From: Phycisphaerales bacterium
GTDB taxonomy: Bacteria; Planctomycetota; Phycisphaerae; UBA1845; UTPLA1
Direction: 5' to 3'
Length of the DNA: 64,000 bases
Assembly (NCBI GenBank): GCA_020639075.1
Contig: JACKHI010000001.1
Coordinates: 248,001 to 312,000, forward strand
The first letter of the stretch is position 1, and each line of letters opens with the position of its first letter. A program made the translations under genes and the position numbers. Of the stretch, positions 48,501-56,929 are shown piece after piece. The notes beneath the pieces are model-generated. The model was not told the DNA's origin and ran no database searches. It saw only the letters and a program-made list of their open reading frames with translations.

Positions 48501-48755
48501 GCTTACGATTTGAGATTTCAGAGCACGTCGGCCGGGGGCGATCGCGTGTTCGCCATTCTTCCGGGCGTGGGTCTACCGCTCGGCGATGTGAACGGCGACG
48601 GTATCGCGAACATTCTCGACATCGATCCGTTTGTCCAAGTGCTGCTGGGCCTCCCGTTGGATCCGACGCACGTCGTGCGAAGCGATGTCAATGGAGATGG
48701 CGCCACGAACGGCCTGGATGTGGCTCCGTTTCTGAATCAACTGTTAGGCTTCTGA
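45594..48755 (+). CDS. Secreted beta-helix protein with MAM-like N-domain and dockerin tail (paralogue 2)
   Basis: 1053 residues; GGGAG seven bases before the ATG and a signal peptide ending SLIRA. It has the same module order as the 21098 protein: anchor-J-like domain (YQQDFENIT, SWAILPNVPGQAAGN, VRYSPSGG), beta-helix beginning PYEICENVAIPATATVIVEP and including NNWWGDPSGPTSPNNPGG, Ig-like ITWTASDDQALRSFDIQ, dockerin boxes DVNGDGIANILD and DVNGDGATNGLD. It follows the HAF gene by 137 bp on the same strand and could share its promoter. A structural or adhesive role is inferred; no enzyme motifs were seen. Confidence 0.88.
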   Translation: MKSRIRIPSLMIVLCAINPSLIRAQTLYQQDFENITNPSGSAHGPSELISEGWIFRNQSDPASSGDWDRAAWAFQGGRSLFVYQAVAFYNGNNAEASSWAILPNVPGQAAGNVLRFYYFNTPAPPLVPAGRLEVRYSPSGGTNTGSNSDDVGDFTIRLAVTPATNAAWTEMTAQLPGSGRIALRYYIPAGTPQSDFWAYYYLDNLSIGSGTAPCAQPPIPAAGATVTWTAAGSPYEICENVAIPATATVIVEPGVLVNIAETAQLTVAGSLVGVGTLAQPITLTGSSVFPTRIIVTGNLQLENAAVNVLVDAISGALSFVNTDFQSNGLVFGGGNSPVVEFDGCMFRGSYLRLGSSTVRMANTSFQGNFCEITGSLLNLDGVTVDGAPNAGLSLWSYENQPLYLNNAAVTNCGQFGLDLAGGNYLVGGAVTLEGNQYPARIGGSGLLEGSVLPAIGNANNYVLVEDLSVAARNMVWTDIGIPYVIEDPSYTGGRLRIEPGVTVKLGPDTTFWGEPGFVQIRGIPDSPVIVERLDPGQPWQGPQYFNRIENCRISGGQIGARFHSNSLVGYLDNCLISDCEFGTQNDVIVRKTQFVNNGTASWGDNWTDALNGAVGANSFEGNMLAIESNGQLIDAPNNWWGDPSGPTSPNNPGGTGQSVPGPGVNVNPFLTAAPDFDDNPPVVRMNHHSFMLEPGSKVIFTWHANDDNGIVAQRVEFDHPINGVSVVADNIPSGQRSIEWTVPDVGFIVNNIAPTVRVVAIDAAGQEGWDEQAFLIPTGDVNGTLNMTTDLAGPFVAGQTLGEICWTPVGTNPLGFTVGAAILYDGDLRSRSLGGVTSNLTCLASATKAPFVSTDTARIALVIQESLNNVKYNLSDEFAIRPDPRFGDAPPTVDMTAPSAGADFTGGSIIPITWTASDDQALRSFDIQASYDGGRLWHNIAQDLPATATSFNWQLPPSDGIADVRVRVLAYDLRFQSTSAGGDRVFAILPGVGLPLGDVNGDGIANILDIDPFVQVLLGLPLDPTHVVRSDVNGDGATNGLDVAPFLNQLLGF

Positions 48756-49068
48756 CGATACGAGGATGGGCTTGCCTTAGATGCCATAGAGTTGGCCGGA
48801 AGCCCTCTCAAGACCGCCTCGCTACCGGAGTATTGCTTGCGATCGCGCTTCCGGCGCCCGCGAACAGCGATAGGTTTCGAGGTCAATGATCGGAAGAGCA
48901 ACCGCAGCTCGGCATCAGTACCCAGGACTCGATCGAGCTGCAACGGCGAGGCGCCCACGACTCAGGGTTTGCCGGGATACCCGACTCACCTGATACCAGC
49001 GTCACTCGTACACGGAACCACGAGCGGGCGAATGGTTAACGGGTGGTGATCCCGGTCCTCTGAAGCGC
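48756..49068. other. Intergenic sequence after paralogue 2
   Basis: I see no gene, clear terminator or repeat here. Short ORFs on both strands have no recognisable motif or ribosome site. Confidence 0.5.
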
Positions 49069-49611
49069 TCACGAGGATCCCGCCGATTGTCGGTATACGA
49101 TAGTCGGTGGGTCTTCGTGACGCTTGCCATTAAGAGCCGCCCGCCAATCAGGGCGGCAGCGACTCGCCGGTCTTGGGCGAGTCTTCACTTCGAGGCTGAA
49201 TGCACACAGCAACAATCCTGCCCCGTACGCGTAGAGAGATTGAGCCTCAGTCCCGTTTGGTGAGCCAGAATGCGAAGTCTCCCTTCGGCGTAGGCGACGC
49301 TGACGAGATTCCCATACGACAACACTGCTGCCAACATGCCCGCGAAAATCGATTGCAGGAGGATCGTCGGATCCCCGGGCGCCCGCTTCGCAGATTCTCA
49401 CCGTCCGATCGTGGCCAGCGGTCACGATGCGTCGAACGTCCGACATGAGTTCGATCATTAGGATAATACGATAGAGTGCTTTCCCGACAGCTTCCGCCCT
49501 GTTATTGCCGAAGTCCCGAAAACCAAGAGCGGTTGCGCCGACGACAGCTGTCGCATTTCCTGCTCTTGAATGTCCCCGGCGTCTCGATCGTGGACGCCGC
49601 AATCGCACCAT
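49069..49611 (-). pseudogene. Probable relic of a WD40-repeat (kinase C-terminal type) gene
   Basis: The minus-strand reading at 49393-49446 gives MSDVRRIVTAGHDRTVRI, a clear WD40 strand pair like those in the two WD40 kinases. In another frame just downstream, YGNLVSVAYAEGRLRILA also reads like a WD40 blade. The surrounding frame is Arg-rich and low in WD40 signal, and no intact start or kinase domain exists, so a frameshifted remnant is the best explanation. Hairpin arms occur at 49161-49168/49176-49183 within it. It lies between two convergent paralogous secreted-protein genes, where decay after duplication would be unsurprising. Confidence 0.4.
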
Positions 49612-49902
49612 GACGTCTTACTATCCTCTATTGGTCGCTTCCGTTTGACGCAGCGTCTTTACGCCATCGATGCGGACAAAGACAAGGCAACGAGTAAGTT
49701 GCCTACGATCTTGTTTCGAAAGCTTCAGGAACTCGACGCTGAGCGATCTCGCATAACGCGGGCGATCAGCAATCGGAGGAAATATTGCCGGGATCCGATC
49801 GAACTCAATGGAGCCAACGCAACCCTCACGAAGAAGTGGTCGCAATGAACCGGCGAGTGCATACGGCCGATTTCGAATGTCGCGACGGCACAGCGCATCA
49901 AC

Positions 49903-49930
49903 AGAGCCGGCCCGTGAACGAGCCGGCTCT
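49903..49930 (-). terminator. Hairpin downstream of paralogue 3
   Basis: Nine-base perfect arms AGAGCCGGC (49903-49911) and complement (49922-49930) with a ten-base loop, starting 24 bases past the stop at 49954. No T-run follows in the minus direction, so it is a weak candidate. Confidence 0.5.
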
Positions 49931-49953
49931 CTAAACGACCATCACGCGTACAA

Positions 49954-52900
49954 TCAGCCGTTGATCAAGGCGTTCACCATGCCTGAGATGTCGCGACCGT
50001 CCGTCTGCGAGTCCGCGTTCAAGTCCGATCGCTCGACATGCGCGGTATCGGCATTCCGGCCGAGTAGGACATCGACGAACAACTGCGCGTCGATTAGGTC
50101 GACGTCTCCGTCGCCATCGATGTCACCGACGGGCGCGACGTCTCCAGGGAGAATCGAGAACGATCGTTGATCGCCGTCGGCACTATTCTGGAACCGCAGA
50201 TCTCTCGCAACGACCCGTGCTCGCACATCGGCAACACCGCTGCTGGCGGGTAGTGACCAGTTGAAAGTCGTCGTGTCATTGGGCAAGTCGCGTGCGATCG
50301 TCGTCCAGTAGCGGCCGCCGTCGAATGAGACCTGAATGTCGAACGATCGCAGGGCTTCGTCATCCGATGCAGTCCACGAAATGGGCACGATGCCGCCTCC
50401 GACGAATACGTCGCCATCGAGCGGCGTGAGCATCGTGATCGACGGCGCGGCGTCGCCGGCGAGCGCATTGGGGCGGATTTCGAAGTAATCGCTGTAGTAC
50501 CAGTCGCCAAGACCGCCGAAATTCGTCAGGGCGAATCGCGCCCTGTCCGTGCTGACGGCCGGCATCGTCGGCGCAAGCACGGCGCATCCGCCGCTAACGG
50601 CGCCCAGGGAAACAAAGGTCTCATCGCCGTCGAGTAGCAAGAACGCCTCGATCGGCGCGCCCGGCGGCGTGAAGTCGTAGCAGAGCGGAAGGGACTGGCC
50701 GATTTCCATTCGCTGACTCAGATCGGTCGTGAACTCGACTGAGCCGCCGCTGAGCGCGTTCGGCGTCGTAATTGTGATCTCGTCGAATCCCGACTTGCCC
50801 GTGGAGTCGATCGCGGCGATGCGCAGATAGATCGGACTGTCGTTGGAGCTGATCGACGGAATCGTCCATTCGAAGTTCCGAGCATTCGGCGGGAGCGTCG
50901 CGATGAGCTGGTAATCGGCCTCGGCATTGGTGCGACTCGTCCATAGGATCCGTTGCTCCACGATCTCATCATCGTCGAACGCCGTCCATGAAACAATGAG
51001 CTTTGTCGCCCGCTGAAACAGACCGCGCTTCGTCGCCCAGCGCACGACCGGTGGATGATTTGCGTAAGTCGGCGCTTCTGTCAGAAACGGAACAACGTTG
51101 ACCAGCGAACCGCCGATTCCGCCGATCTCGTCACCCTGTCCGTCAGGATTGGCCAGATGCTGCGGCCCTGTTGCGTCACCCCACCAGTTGAAGGCCGCAT
51201 CGAATCCGAAAAGATCGTCGTCGTTGCGAACCGCAAGAATGTTACCCGCGAAGGAATTTGGTTGAGATTCAAACGCGAGGAAGTCGCCGTTGGCTTCCTG
51301 TGAACGATACCCAAAGTCGTTATTGTGGAACAGACTGTTGCGAACATACGTCGCTGTTCCGAGCGAGTTGTTCACGCCAATCGTGTTCTTGTCGAAAATG
51401 CAGTCATTCACGTAGAACACGCTGGCGTTGAAGGGCCAGACTGCGATATCCGCGCCGCGGAACACACAGTACTCGATGATGTCGTTGTTCCAGAATTCGA
51501 GACCGCCCCAGATCGTATCCGGGACCAGCGGTCCGAAAACAATAGGAGCATCGGGCAGGCCGCGTCCTTCAAAGTGGAATTGCAGCGTCCAGCCGAGACC
51601 CACGCCTGGAGCAAACTTCACGTTGACGCCGGGGTCGATGCTGAGCGTGTTGACGAAGCTCGGCTGCTCCACGACATACGGAACGCCTGTGTCAGCCCAG
51701 CGCAAGACGCCGCCGTCCATGTCGCCGACGCCGATGTAGTTGTTCGTGTTCCCGATCGCCGGCACAGTGCTTCCCGGAAGCAGACCGCCGCGCGTCAGAC
51801 GAACCGGCACGTCATTGCCTTGGAGCACGTTGTTGGGTCCCAGTAATAGATTGCCGCTGAACTCGATGCCGGCCCGCGTCGGATTGTCTGCCACGTTGAT
51901 GCCGTCGAGATAGAGCGGTTGTTGGTGTTGGCGCGATATTTCAAGAGGTGCGCCGCTGATGGTCACGTTCTCCGCATTTAGATATCCGCTGACGCCCACG
52001 CCGAATGCAGGGCTTGGATCTGTGAACGTGCAGTCACGCATGACTGTTTGCGAGGAAGTGCGTATGCCCGATCCGGGAAGGAAGCTGCAACGATCGAAGC
52101 GCTGAAACGTATCGGCGCCGGTTCCGACGCTTCCGCCTGAAAAGAACTGGCAGTCCGCAAATGTCATCCGCGCGCCCGGCTCGGGTTTGACGAGCGTCGA
52201 TATTTCCGTGTGTGACGCGGCCAGTCGCCCCGTAACGTCGACGCGTCCGAAGTCCGTACCCGTGACTTGAATCGGATTCGCCGCGGTCCCGTTCGCGTTC
52301 AACGTACCACTGATCGTGAGCCTGGCGCCGTTTGTCGCCATGATTACAACGCCGGGCTCGACATTCACCGTCGAATCTTCGGGAACGCCCACGTCGAAAC
52401 AGATTTCATAAGGACTTTCCGCCGTCGTCCAAGTGACAGTCTCGCCCGCAGCCGGCAAGGGTGGAAGGTTGCACGGCAACTCCGGCGGATTCTCGGCAAC
52501 GGACACGCTGTCGATGGAGATCGTCGAGCCAATATGAAGAGGCGTCGGTGCGCTTCTCATGCGGCGGAATGCAAATCGGCCCGTGGAGGGCGTCTGCACG
52601 GTGAAACGCTCCCATGCCATTCCGCCGGTAGGTCGATCGATGACCAGAAGCGGCGTGACGAAATCTCCGACGTCGGAAAATCCAGTGCCCGTGTTTGTCC
52701 CGCCGCTTGAGGAGATGCGCAATTCGAGACGGTCCTCGGCGCTCCGCGAGCGATACCAAAATGAGACGTAGTCGCCGACAACCATGTCAGGAATGCTGGG
52801 GAAAATGATCCAACTGCTGACGCCAAACTCGGTGGACGCGCCGTCGGAGCCCGCGCTGTTGGATAGTGATTGGACGCCGTCCTGCGGCGGATTGATGAAG

Positions 52901-53694
52901 CCGTTGTCGATCAACCAGGAATCCTGGCCGTTCGACTCGTTCTGTGACCGAAAAATCCAGCCGTTTCCAAGAAGATCGTTGAACGTCTGAATGGTATCAA
53001 ACCCCTCGTACAGGCGGCTCGGCGGGGGCGGCGGATTGACGCCGTCGACGTTCACTCCGACCGCGTCAATTCCGAAGTAACCGCCGGTCGTTCCGTACTG
53101 TCGAAGCGCGATGCGCCCGGACCCCGGCAGGACGACCTCCCAGCGCGTCCATCCGTCGTAGGGCCCGCTGTTGTAATTGGGCATCGATGAGATATCGAGA
53201 AGTAGTGTCGTGAAGTTACCGACGTCGTTGATGTTGCTGCCGGTACTTGTCCCGCCGGAGGGAGAGTATCGCACCTGCAACCGATCAACGAAGGGTGAAC
53301 TCGTCGAGCTGGAGATCGTGTATAGGATGAGCCTGTCGCCTGGTTGCTGATTGGCAACGGGCGGCAGGATGGCCCAGTTGCTCTTGTCATGCGGCGTCCC
53401 CGTGACGTTGGCCATGTAGCCGGTCCCCGTCAGCGGAGCAATTAGCGATCCCCAGCAGCAGCCGGCCTGCCAGCCTGCACCCGAAGGAGGTGAGGCGCTC
53501 TGATCCCGGAATATCCACCCCGATGCGATCAGGTTGGCGGGACCGTCCGCGCCGGGACTGATGGGACCCACGTCTTCGAAATTCTCGATGAACGAACCCT
53601 GTGCGTGGCACAGATCAACTGAGACAAAGGCCGCCGTGATAATCACACACGCATACGCGGATAAGTGTCGAAACAGACTATGACGGTATCGCAT
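49954..53694 (-). CDS. Secreted beta-helix protein with two MAM-like N-domains and dockerin tail (paralogue 3)
   Basis: 1246 residues from the ATG with AAGGGAGAA eight bases upstream; the signal peptide ends DLCHAQG. It has two successive anchor-J-like domains (FIENFEDVG with GWIFRDQ; LYEGFDTIQ with GWIFRSQ), one more than its paralogues at 21098 and 45594. Then come the beta-helix (PYEICFDVGVPEDSTVNVEP to NWWGDATGPQHLANPDG), Ig-like modules with ISWTASDDEALRSFDIQ, and dockerin boxes DIDGDGDVDLID and DLNADSQTDGRD. The second box lacks the usual Gly. It is divergent from sigma 54058 across a region with CRP-like palindromes. Confidence 0.88.
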   Translation of the reverse strand: MRYRHSLFRHLSAYACVIITAAFVSVDLCHAQGSFIENFEDVGPISPGADGPANLIASGWIFRDQSASPPSGAGWQAGCCWGSLIAPLTGTGYMANVTGTPHDKSNWAILPPVANQQPGDRLILYTISSSTSSPFVDRLQVRYSPSGGTSTGSNINDVGNFTTLLLDISSMPNYNSGPYDGWTRWEVVLPGSGRIALRQYGTTGGYFGIDAVGVNVDGVNPPPPPSRLYEGFDTIQTFNDLLGNGWIFRSQNESNGQDSWLIDNGFINPPQDGVQSLSNSAGSDGASTEFGVSSWIIFPSIPDMVVGDYVSFWYRSRSAEDRLELRISSSGGTNTGTGFSDVGDFVTPLLVIDRPTGGMAWERFTVQTPSTGRFAFRRMRSAPTPLHIGSTISIDSVSVAENPPELPCNLPPLPAAGETVTWTTAESPYEICFDVGVPEDSTVNVEPGVVIMATNGARLTISGTLNANGTAANPIQVTGTDFGRVDVTGRLAASHTEISTLVKPEPGARMTFADCQFFSGGSVGTGADTFQRFDRCSFLPGSGIRTSSQTVMRDCTFTDPSPAFGVGVSGYLNAENVTISGAPLEISRQHQQPLYLDGINVADNPTRAGIEFSGNLLLGPNNVLQGNDVPVRLTRGGLLPGSTVPAIGNTNNYIGVGDMDGGVLRWADTGVPYVVEQPSFVNTLSIDPGVNVKFAPGVGLGWTLQFHFEGRGLPDAPIVFGPLVPDTIWGGLEFWNNDIIEYCVFRGADIAVWPFNASVFYVNDCIFDKNTIGVNNSLGTATYVRNSLFHNNDFGYRSQEANGDFLAFESQPNSFAGNILAVRNDDDLFGFDAAFNWWGDATGPQHLANPDGQGDEIGGIGGSLVNVVPFLTEAPTYANHPPVVRWATKRGLFQRATKLIVSWTAFDDDEIVEQRILWTSRTNAEADYQLIATLPPNARNFEWTIPSISSNDSPIYLRIAAIDSTGKSGFDEITITTPNALSGGSVEFTTDLSQRMEIGQSLPLCYDFTPPGAPIEAFLLLDGDETFVSLGAVSGGCAVLAPTMPAVSTDRARFALTNFGGLGDWYYSDYFEIRPNALAGDAAPSITMLTPLDGDVFVGGGIVPISWTASDDEALRSFDIQVSFDGGRYWTTIARDLPNDTTTFNWSLPASSGVADVRARVVARDLRFQNSADGDQRSFSILPGDVAPVGDIDGDGDVDLIDAQLFVDVLLGRNADTAHVERSDLNADSQTDGRDISGMVNALING

Positions 53695-53922
53695 TTTGAA
53701 TTTCTCCCTTGAATTCGAGTTTGCCACTCGCGGTTTCTTGCCCCAGCGGGGGCGGACGATGAACGTTGCAGACTAGCAACACGCCTGCAGCGACGACTGT
53801 CGTAGGTGCCGATTCGAAACGTCAGAATGTCTGCAGCGCACGACGCCAACTGACACGAACGCGTGGCATGAAGTTTGCTCCAATCAATGCGGTCATGCGT
53901 TCCGATCGGTCTCGATGCGCGA

Positions 53923-53965
53923 GCGTGTGCCCTCACACACAAACCGACTGTGCGACCACGCACAG
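53923..53965. promoter_or_regulatory. CTGTG-N8-CACAG palindrome plus a GCGTG-N8-CACAC element
   Basis: Exact CTGTG-N8-CACAG at 53948-53965, 92 bp upstream of the sigma ATG at 54058 and 253 bp upstream of the divergent gene at 53694. GCGTG-N8-CACAC at 53923-53940 lies just beside it. The same 18-bp arrangement occurs twice at 43.8 kb in the equivalent divergent region. Confidence 0.58.
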
Positions 53966-54057
53966 CGGTAACAGTGCCCGGGCACCGGACACGCGCTCAT
54001 TGAGATGGGGCGAAGATCGGATTTCGGATGCGACAAAAAAAACCGGAGGGTTTTCGA

Positions 54058-54615
54058 ATGACGACTCTGACAGGCGTCTCCGCCGACATGGCAGTTCATA
54101 CTGCACCGGACAAATCCCGCGTATGGGATCAGCTCTATGACAGGCTGCGGCGATTGGCGGGCCTCTATTTCAAACGAGAACAACGAGGCCACACGATGCA
54201 GCCGACGGCTCTCGTTCATGAGGCCTACCTGCGTCTGGCTCATTCGGATTCGCTCGCGGATTGCGAGCCGGGCGCTTTGTGCGCCGTCGCGGCCCGAACG
54301 ATGCGGCGCGTGCTCGTGGACCATGCCCGACGCTACAGCGGCTCGCGACGCGGCCGTCGGAGGGAGCGTGTGACACTTCAAGCGGATCGATTGCCATCGA
54401 ATCAGCGCGGCGAGTTCATTCTCGAGTTGCACGACGCCCTGGAGCGGCTCGCAGCGTTTGATCCGAAGCAGGCCTGGATCGTGGAATTGCGATATTTCGC
54501 AGGAATGTCAATCGAGGAGATCGCCGGCGTCATGGGTGTTTCGACGCGGACCATCAATCGCTCCTGGCTGTTGGCAAAAGGCTGGCTCTATCGGGAAATG
54601 ACGCGGGACAGTTGA
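54058..54615 (+). CDS. ECF-type RNA polymerase sigma factor
   Basis: 185 residues from the ATG with GGAGG eight bases upstream; the frame opens at 54028. TIGR02999-like motifs: VWDQLYDRLRRLAGLYFKRE, TMQPTALVHEAYLRL, ARTMRRVLVDHAR, AWIVELRYFAGMSIEEIAGV and RTINRSWLLAKGWLYREM. Region 2 is slightly shorter at its N-terminus than in the other four factors. A single base separates it from the kinase gene. Confidence 0.94.
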   Translation: MTTLTGVSADMAVHTAPDKSRVWDQLYDRLRRLAGLYFKREQRGHTMQPTALVHEAYLRLAHSDSLADCEPGALCAVAARTMRRVLVDHARRYSGSRRGRRRERVTLQADRLPSNQRGEFILELHDALERLAAFDPKQAWIVELRYFAGMSIEEIAGVMGVSTRTINRSWLLAKGWLYREMTRDS

Positions 54616-54616
54616 T

Positions 54617-56854
54617 ATGGACGCGACGCGATGGAAACGCATACAGAGAGCTTTCGACGCCGTCATCGAGACGCCGGAGTCGCTGCGATCCGCCGCGCTC
54701 TGTCGAATCTGCGGTAACGACGAAGGGCTCAGGTTGGAAGTTGAAGCGCTGCTGCGATCCTCTGCCGATGCGCCACCCGTGTTCGAGGCGCCCGTCATCA
54801 ACTACTTTGACGACGATCCCGACTTTGCTGCGGGCTCGGACGGAATCTCCGACTTCGAAACGCAAGAACAGGCGTGCTTCGTAGGGCGCCGTCTGGGCGC
54901 TTACGAGATTTCTGACGTTCTCGGTCGGGGCGGCATGGGAACTGTCTACCGCGCCGAACGCGTGGACGGCCAGTTCCGAAAAGTCGTTGCGATCAAAGTC
55001 GCACATCGCGCCTGCGCCGACGAAGAAGCTTGCCGTCTGTTTCATCGAGAGCGCCGCGCACTAGCGCTGCTGGAGCATCCGAACATCGCGCGTTTACTGG
55101 ACGCGGGCGTTTCACACGACGGCCTGCCGTACGTCGTAATGGAACTCGTCGATGGAGTTCCGATCGATGCGTACTGCAGCCGGAATCGCCTCGACCTCGT
55201 CGATCTGCTGCGTCTCTTCCGGAATGTCTGTGAAGCCGTGGATCATGCGCATCGTCATCTCATCGTGCATCGCGATCTCAAACCCGCAAATATTCTCGTA
55301 ACGAAGGAGGGGATGCCCAAACTGCTCGACTTCGGCATCGCCAAGTTGCTTCACTCGGATGACGAAGTCGACAACGAGACGCATACGTTTGCCTCGCGAC
55401 GACCGATGACGCCGGGGTTCGCAAGCCCCGAGCAGATTCGCGGCGAACAAATGACGACGGCGTCCGACGTCTATTCTCTTGGCGTGGTCCTGTACGAATT
55501 GCTGACTGGCCAATCGCCCTATGGGCATACGGATCTGTCCGTCGAGTCGATTGAACAGCGCGTGTTGGATACGCAACCACTCTTACCCAGCGATGCCGCA
55601 TCGCGCCGAGGCACCGATACGGTCAGCAGTATGGCGATCACCCCTGTCAATGCCGGCGCCGCAACCGATGCCTCGCTGCAGAAGTTGAGCAGGCGACTAC
55701 GTGGCGACATCGACAATATCGTCATGATGGCCCTGCGCAAGGAGCCGGAACGGCGCTATGCGACAGTCCGCCAGTTCGCCGATGACATCGACAATTACCT
55801 GGAAAGCCGTCCTGTTCGCGCACGGCCCGAGCGCGTCGGATACCGCTTGAGCAAGCTCATTCGACGTCACGCATTCGCCTGTATGGCGGCGGGGCTGATC
55901 GCGATCAGTTTGACGATCGGCATCATCGGAACAGTCTGGCAGGCCCGCTCGGCGGCTTTCGAGCGCGACGAGGCAGTGGCGGCGAACCAGCGGGCGGATG
56001 CGACGCTCCGGTTTCTGGAGAACATGCTTGCCACGGTTGACCCCGCCGTGGCCGGTCGTGATGTTCGCGTCATCCAGGTTCTGGACGCCGCGTCCGACCA
56101 AGTGGAGCGCGAACATGCGGATCAGCCTGCCATTCGCGCTTCGCTGCACGATGTCATCGGGCAGACTTACTTCGCACTCGGCGAAGCGGAGTCCGCCGAA
56201 CGTCATCTGCGCGCCGCAGTCGATCTGCACTCGACTGTCAGTGGCCCCGCACATCGAGACACTATCGCGTCCGTCAACGCATTGTGCGTCTGCCTCTACC
56301 ACACGGCACAACTTGAGGAATCGCGAACAAGATTGGAGGACGCCTTACGCGTCTGCCGGGAATCGCCGGAAGATATCGAAGTGTTGACGGCACAGACGCA
56401 GAACAACCTTGCGGCCGTCCTCAGTGTCGGCGGACAAGCCGATCGTGCAGAAGAGCTGTTTCGCGAAGCGCTTGCCACACGACGACGCAGGCTTGAAGCC
56501 GGCCATCTGGATATCGCCGAGACGCTCAACAATCTCGCCCGACTCGAGGCCATCAAAGGCCGATACGGCACTGCCGTCGATCTGCTTGACGAGTCGATCG
56601 AAATACGCCGCGCGAGACTGACTTCCGACCATCCGCTCGTCATTCAGAGCATGACAAATCTCGGCGTACTCCTCGCCAAACAGGGGCGAAGAGCGGATGC
56701 AGAATCCACTCTTGAAAAAACGCTGACGGATGCGCGGCGCGTTCTGGGCCCGGATCATCCGGATTTCGAGAGAGTTCAGGAACGCCTGACCGCCGTGCGG
56801 CAGTTGGCCGGGACGCATGCGCGCGACAATGTCGGACGCCAGCCGCCGCCGTAA
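54617..56854 (+). CDS. Transmembrane Ser/Thr protein kinase with TPR repeats
   Basis: 745 residues; the ATG is one base after the sigma stop. The kinase domain is complete: GRGGMGTVYRA (about 104), VAIKVAHR (Lys about 126), HRDLKPANIL (about 218), DFGIAKLL (about 238), PGFASPEQIRG. A membrane helix near 422-442 is followed by TPR units (AETLNNLARLEAIKGRYGTA, NNLAAVLSVGGQADRAEEL). It is paired with sigma 54058 and converges on the efflux outer-membrane gene 75 bp away. Confidence 0.95.
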   Translation: MDATRWKRIQRAFDAVIETPESLRSAALCRICGNDEGLRLEVEALLRSSADAPPVFEAPVINYFDDDPDFAAGSDGISDFETQEQACFVGRRLGAYEISDVLGRGGMGTVYRAERVDGQFRKVVAIKVAHRACADEEACRLFHRERRALALLEHPNIARLLDAGVSHDGLPYVVMELVDGVPIDAYCSRNRLDLVDLLRLFRNVCEAVDHAHRHLIVHRDLKPANILVTKEGMPKLLDFGIAKLLHSDDEVDNETHTFASRRPMTPGFASPEQIRGEQMTTASDVYSLGVVLYELLTGQSPYGHTDLSVESIEQRVLDTQPLLPSDAASRRGTDTVSSMAITPVNAGAATDASLQKLSRRLRGDIDNIVMMALRKEPERRYATVRQFADDIDNYLESRPVRARPERVGYRLSKLIRRHAFACMAAGLIAISLTIGIIGTVWQARSAAFERDEAVAANQRADATLRFLENMLATVDPAVAGRDVRVIQVLDAASDQVEREHADQPAIRASLHDVIGQTYFALGEAESAERHLRAAVDLHSTVSGPAHRDTIASVNALCVCLYHTAQLEESRTRLEDALRVCRESPEDIEVLTAQTQNNLAAVLSVGGQADRAEELFREALATRRRRLEAGHLDIAETLNNLARLEAIKGRYGTAVDLLDESIEIRRARLTSDHPLVIQSMTNLGVLLAKQGRRADAESTLEKTLTDARRVLGPDHPDFERVQERLTAVRQLAGTHARDNVGRQPPP

Positions 56855-56929
56855 TCGAGTCGCTGTCAGGATCGACGGCGGCTGATGGGAATCTCCAATC
56901 GCTCACGCGAGTCGGGCGGCCCGAATCAG

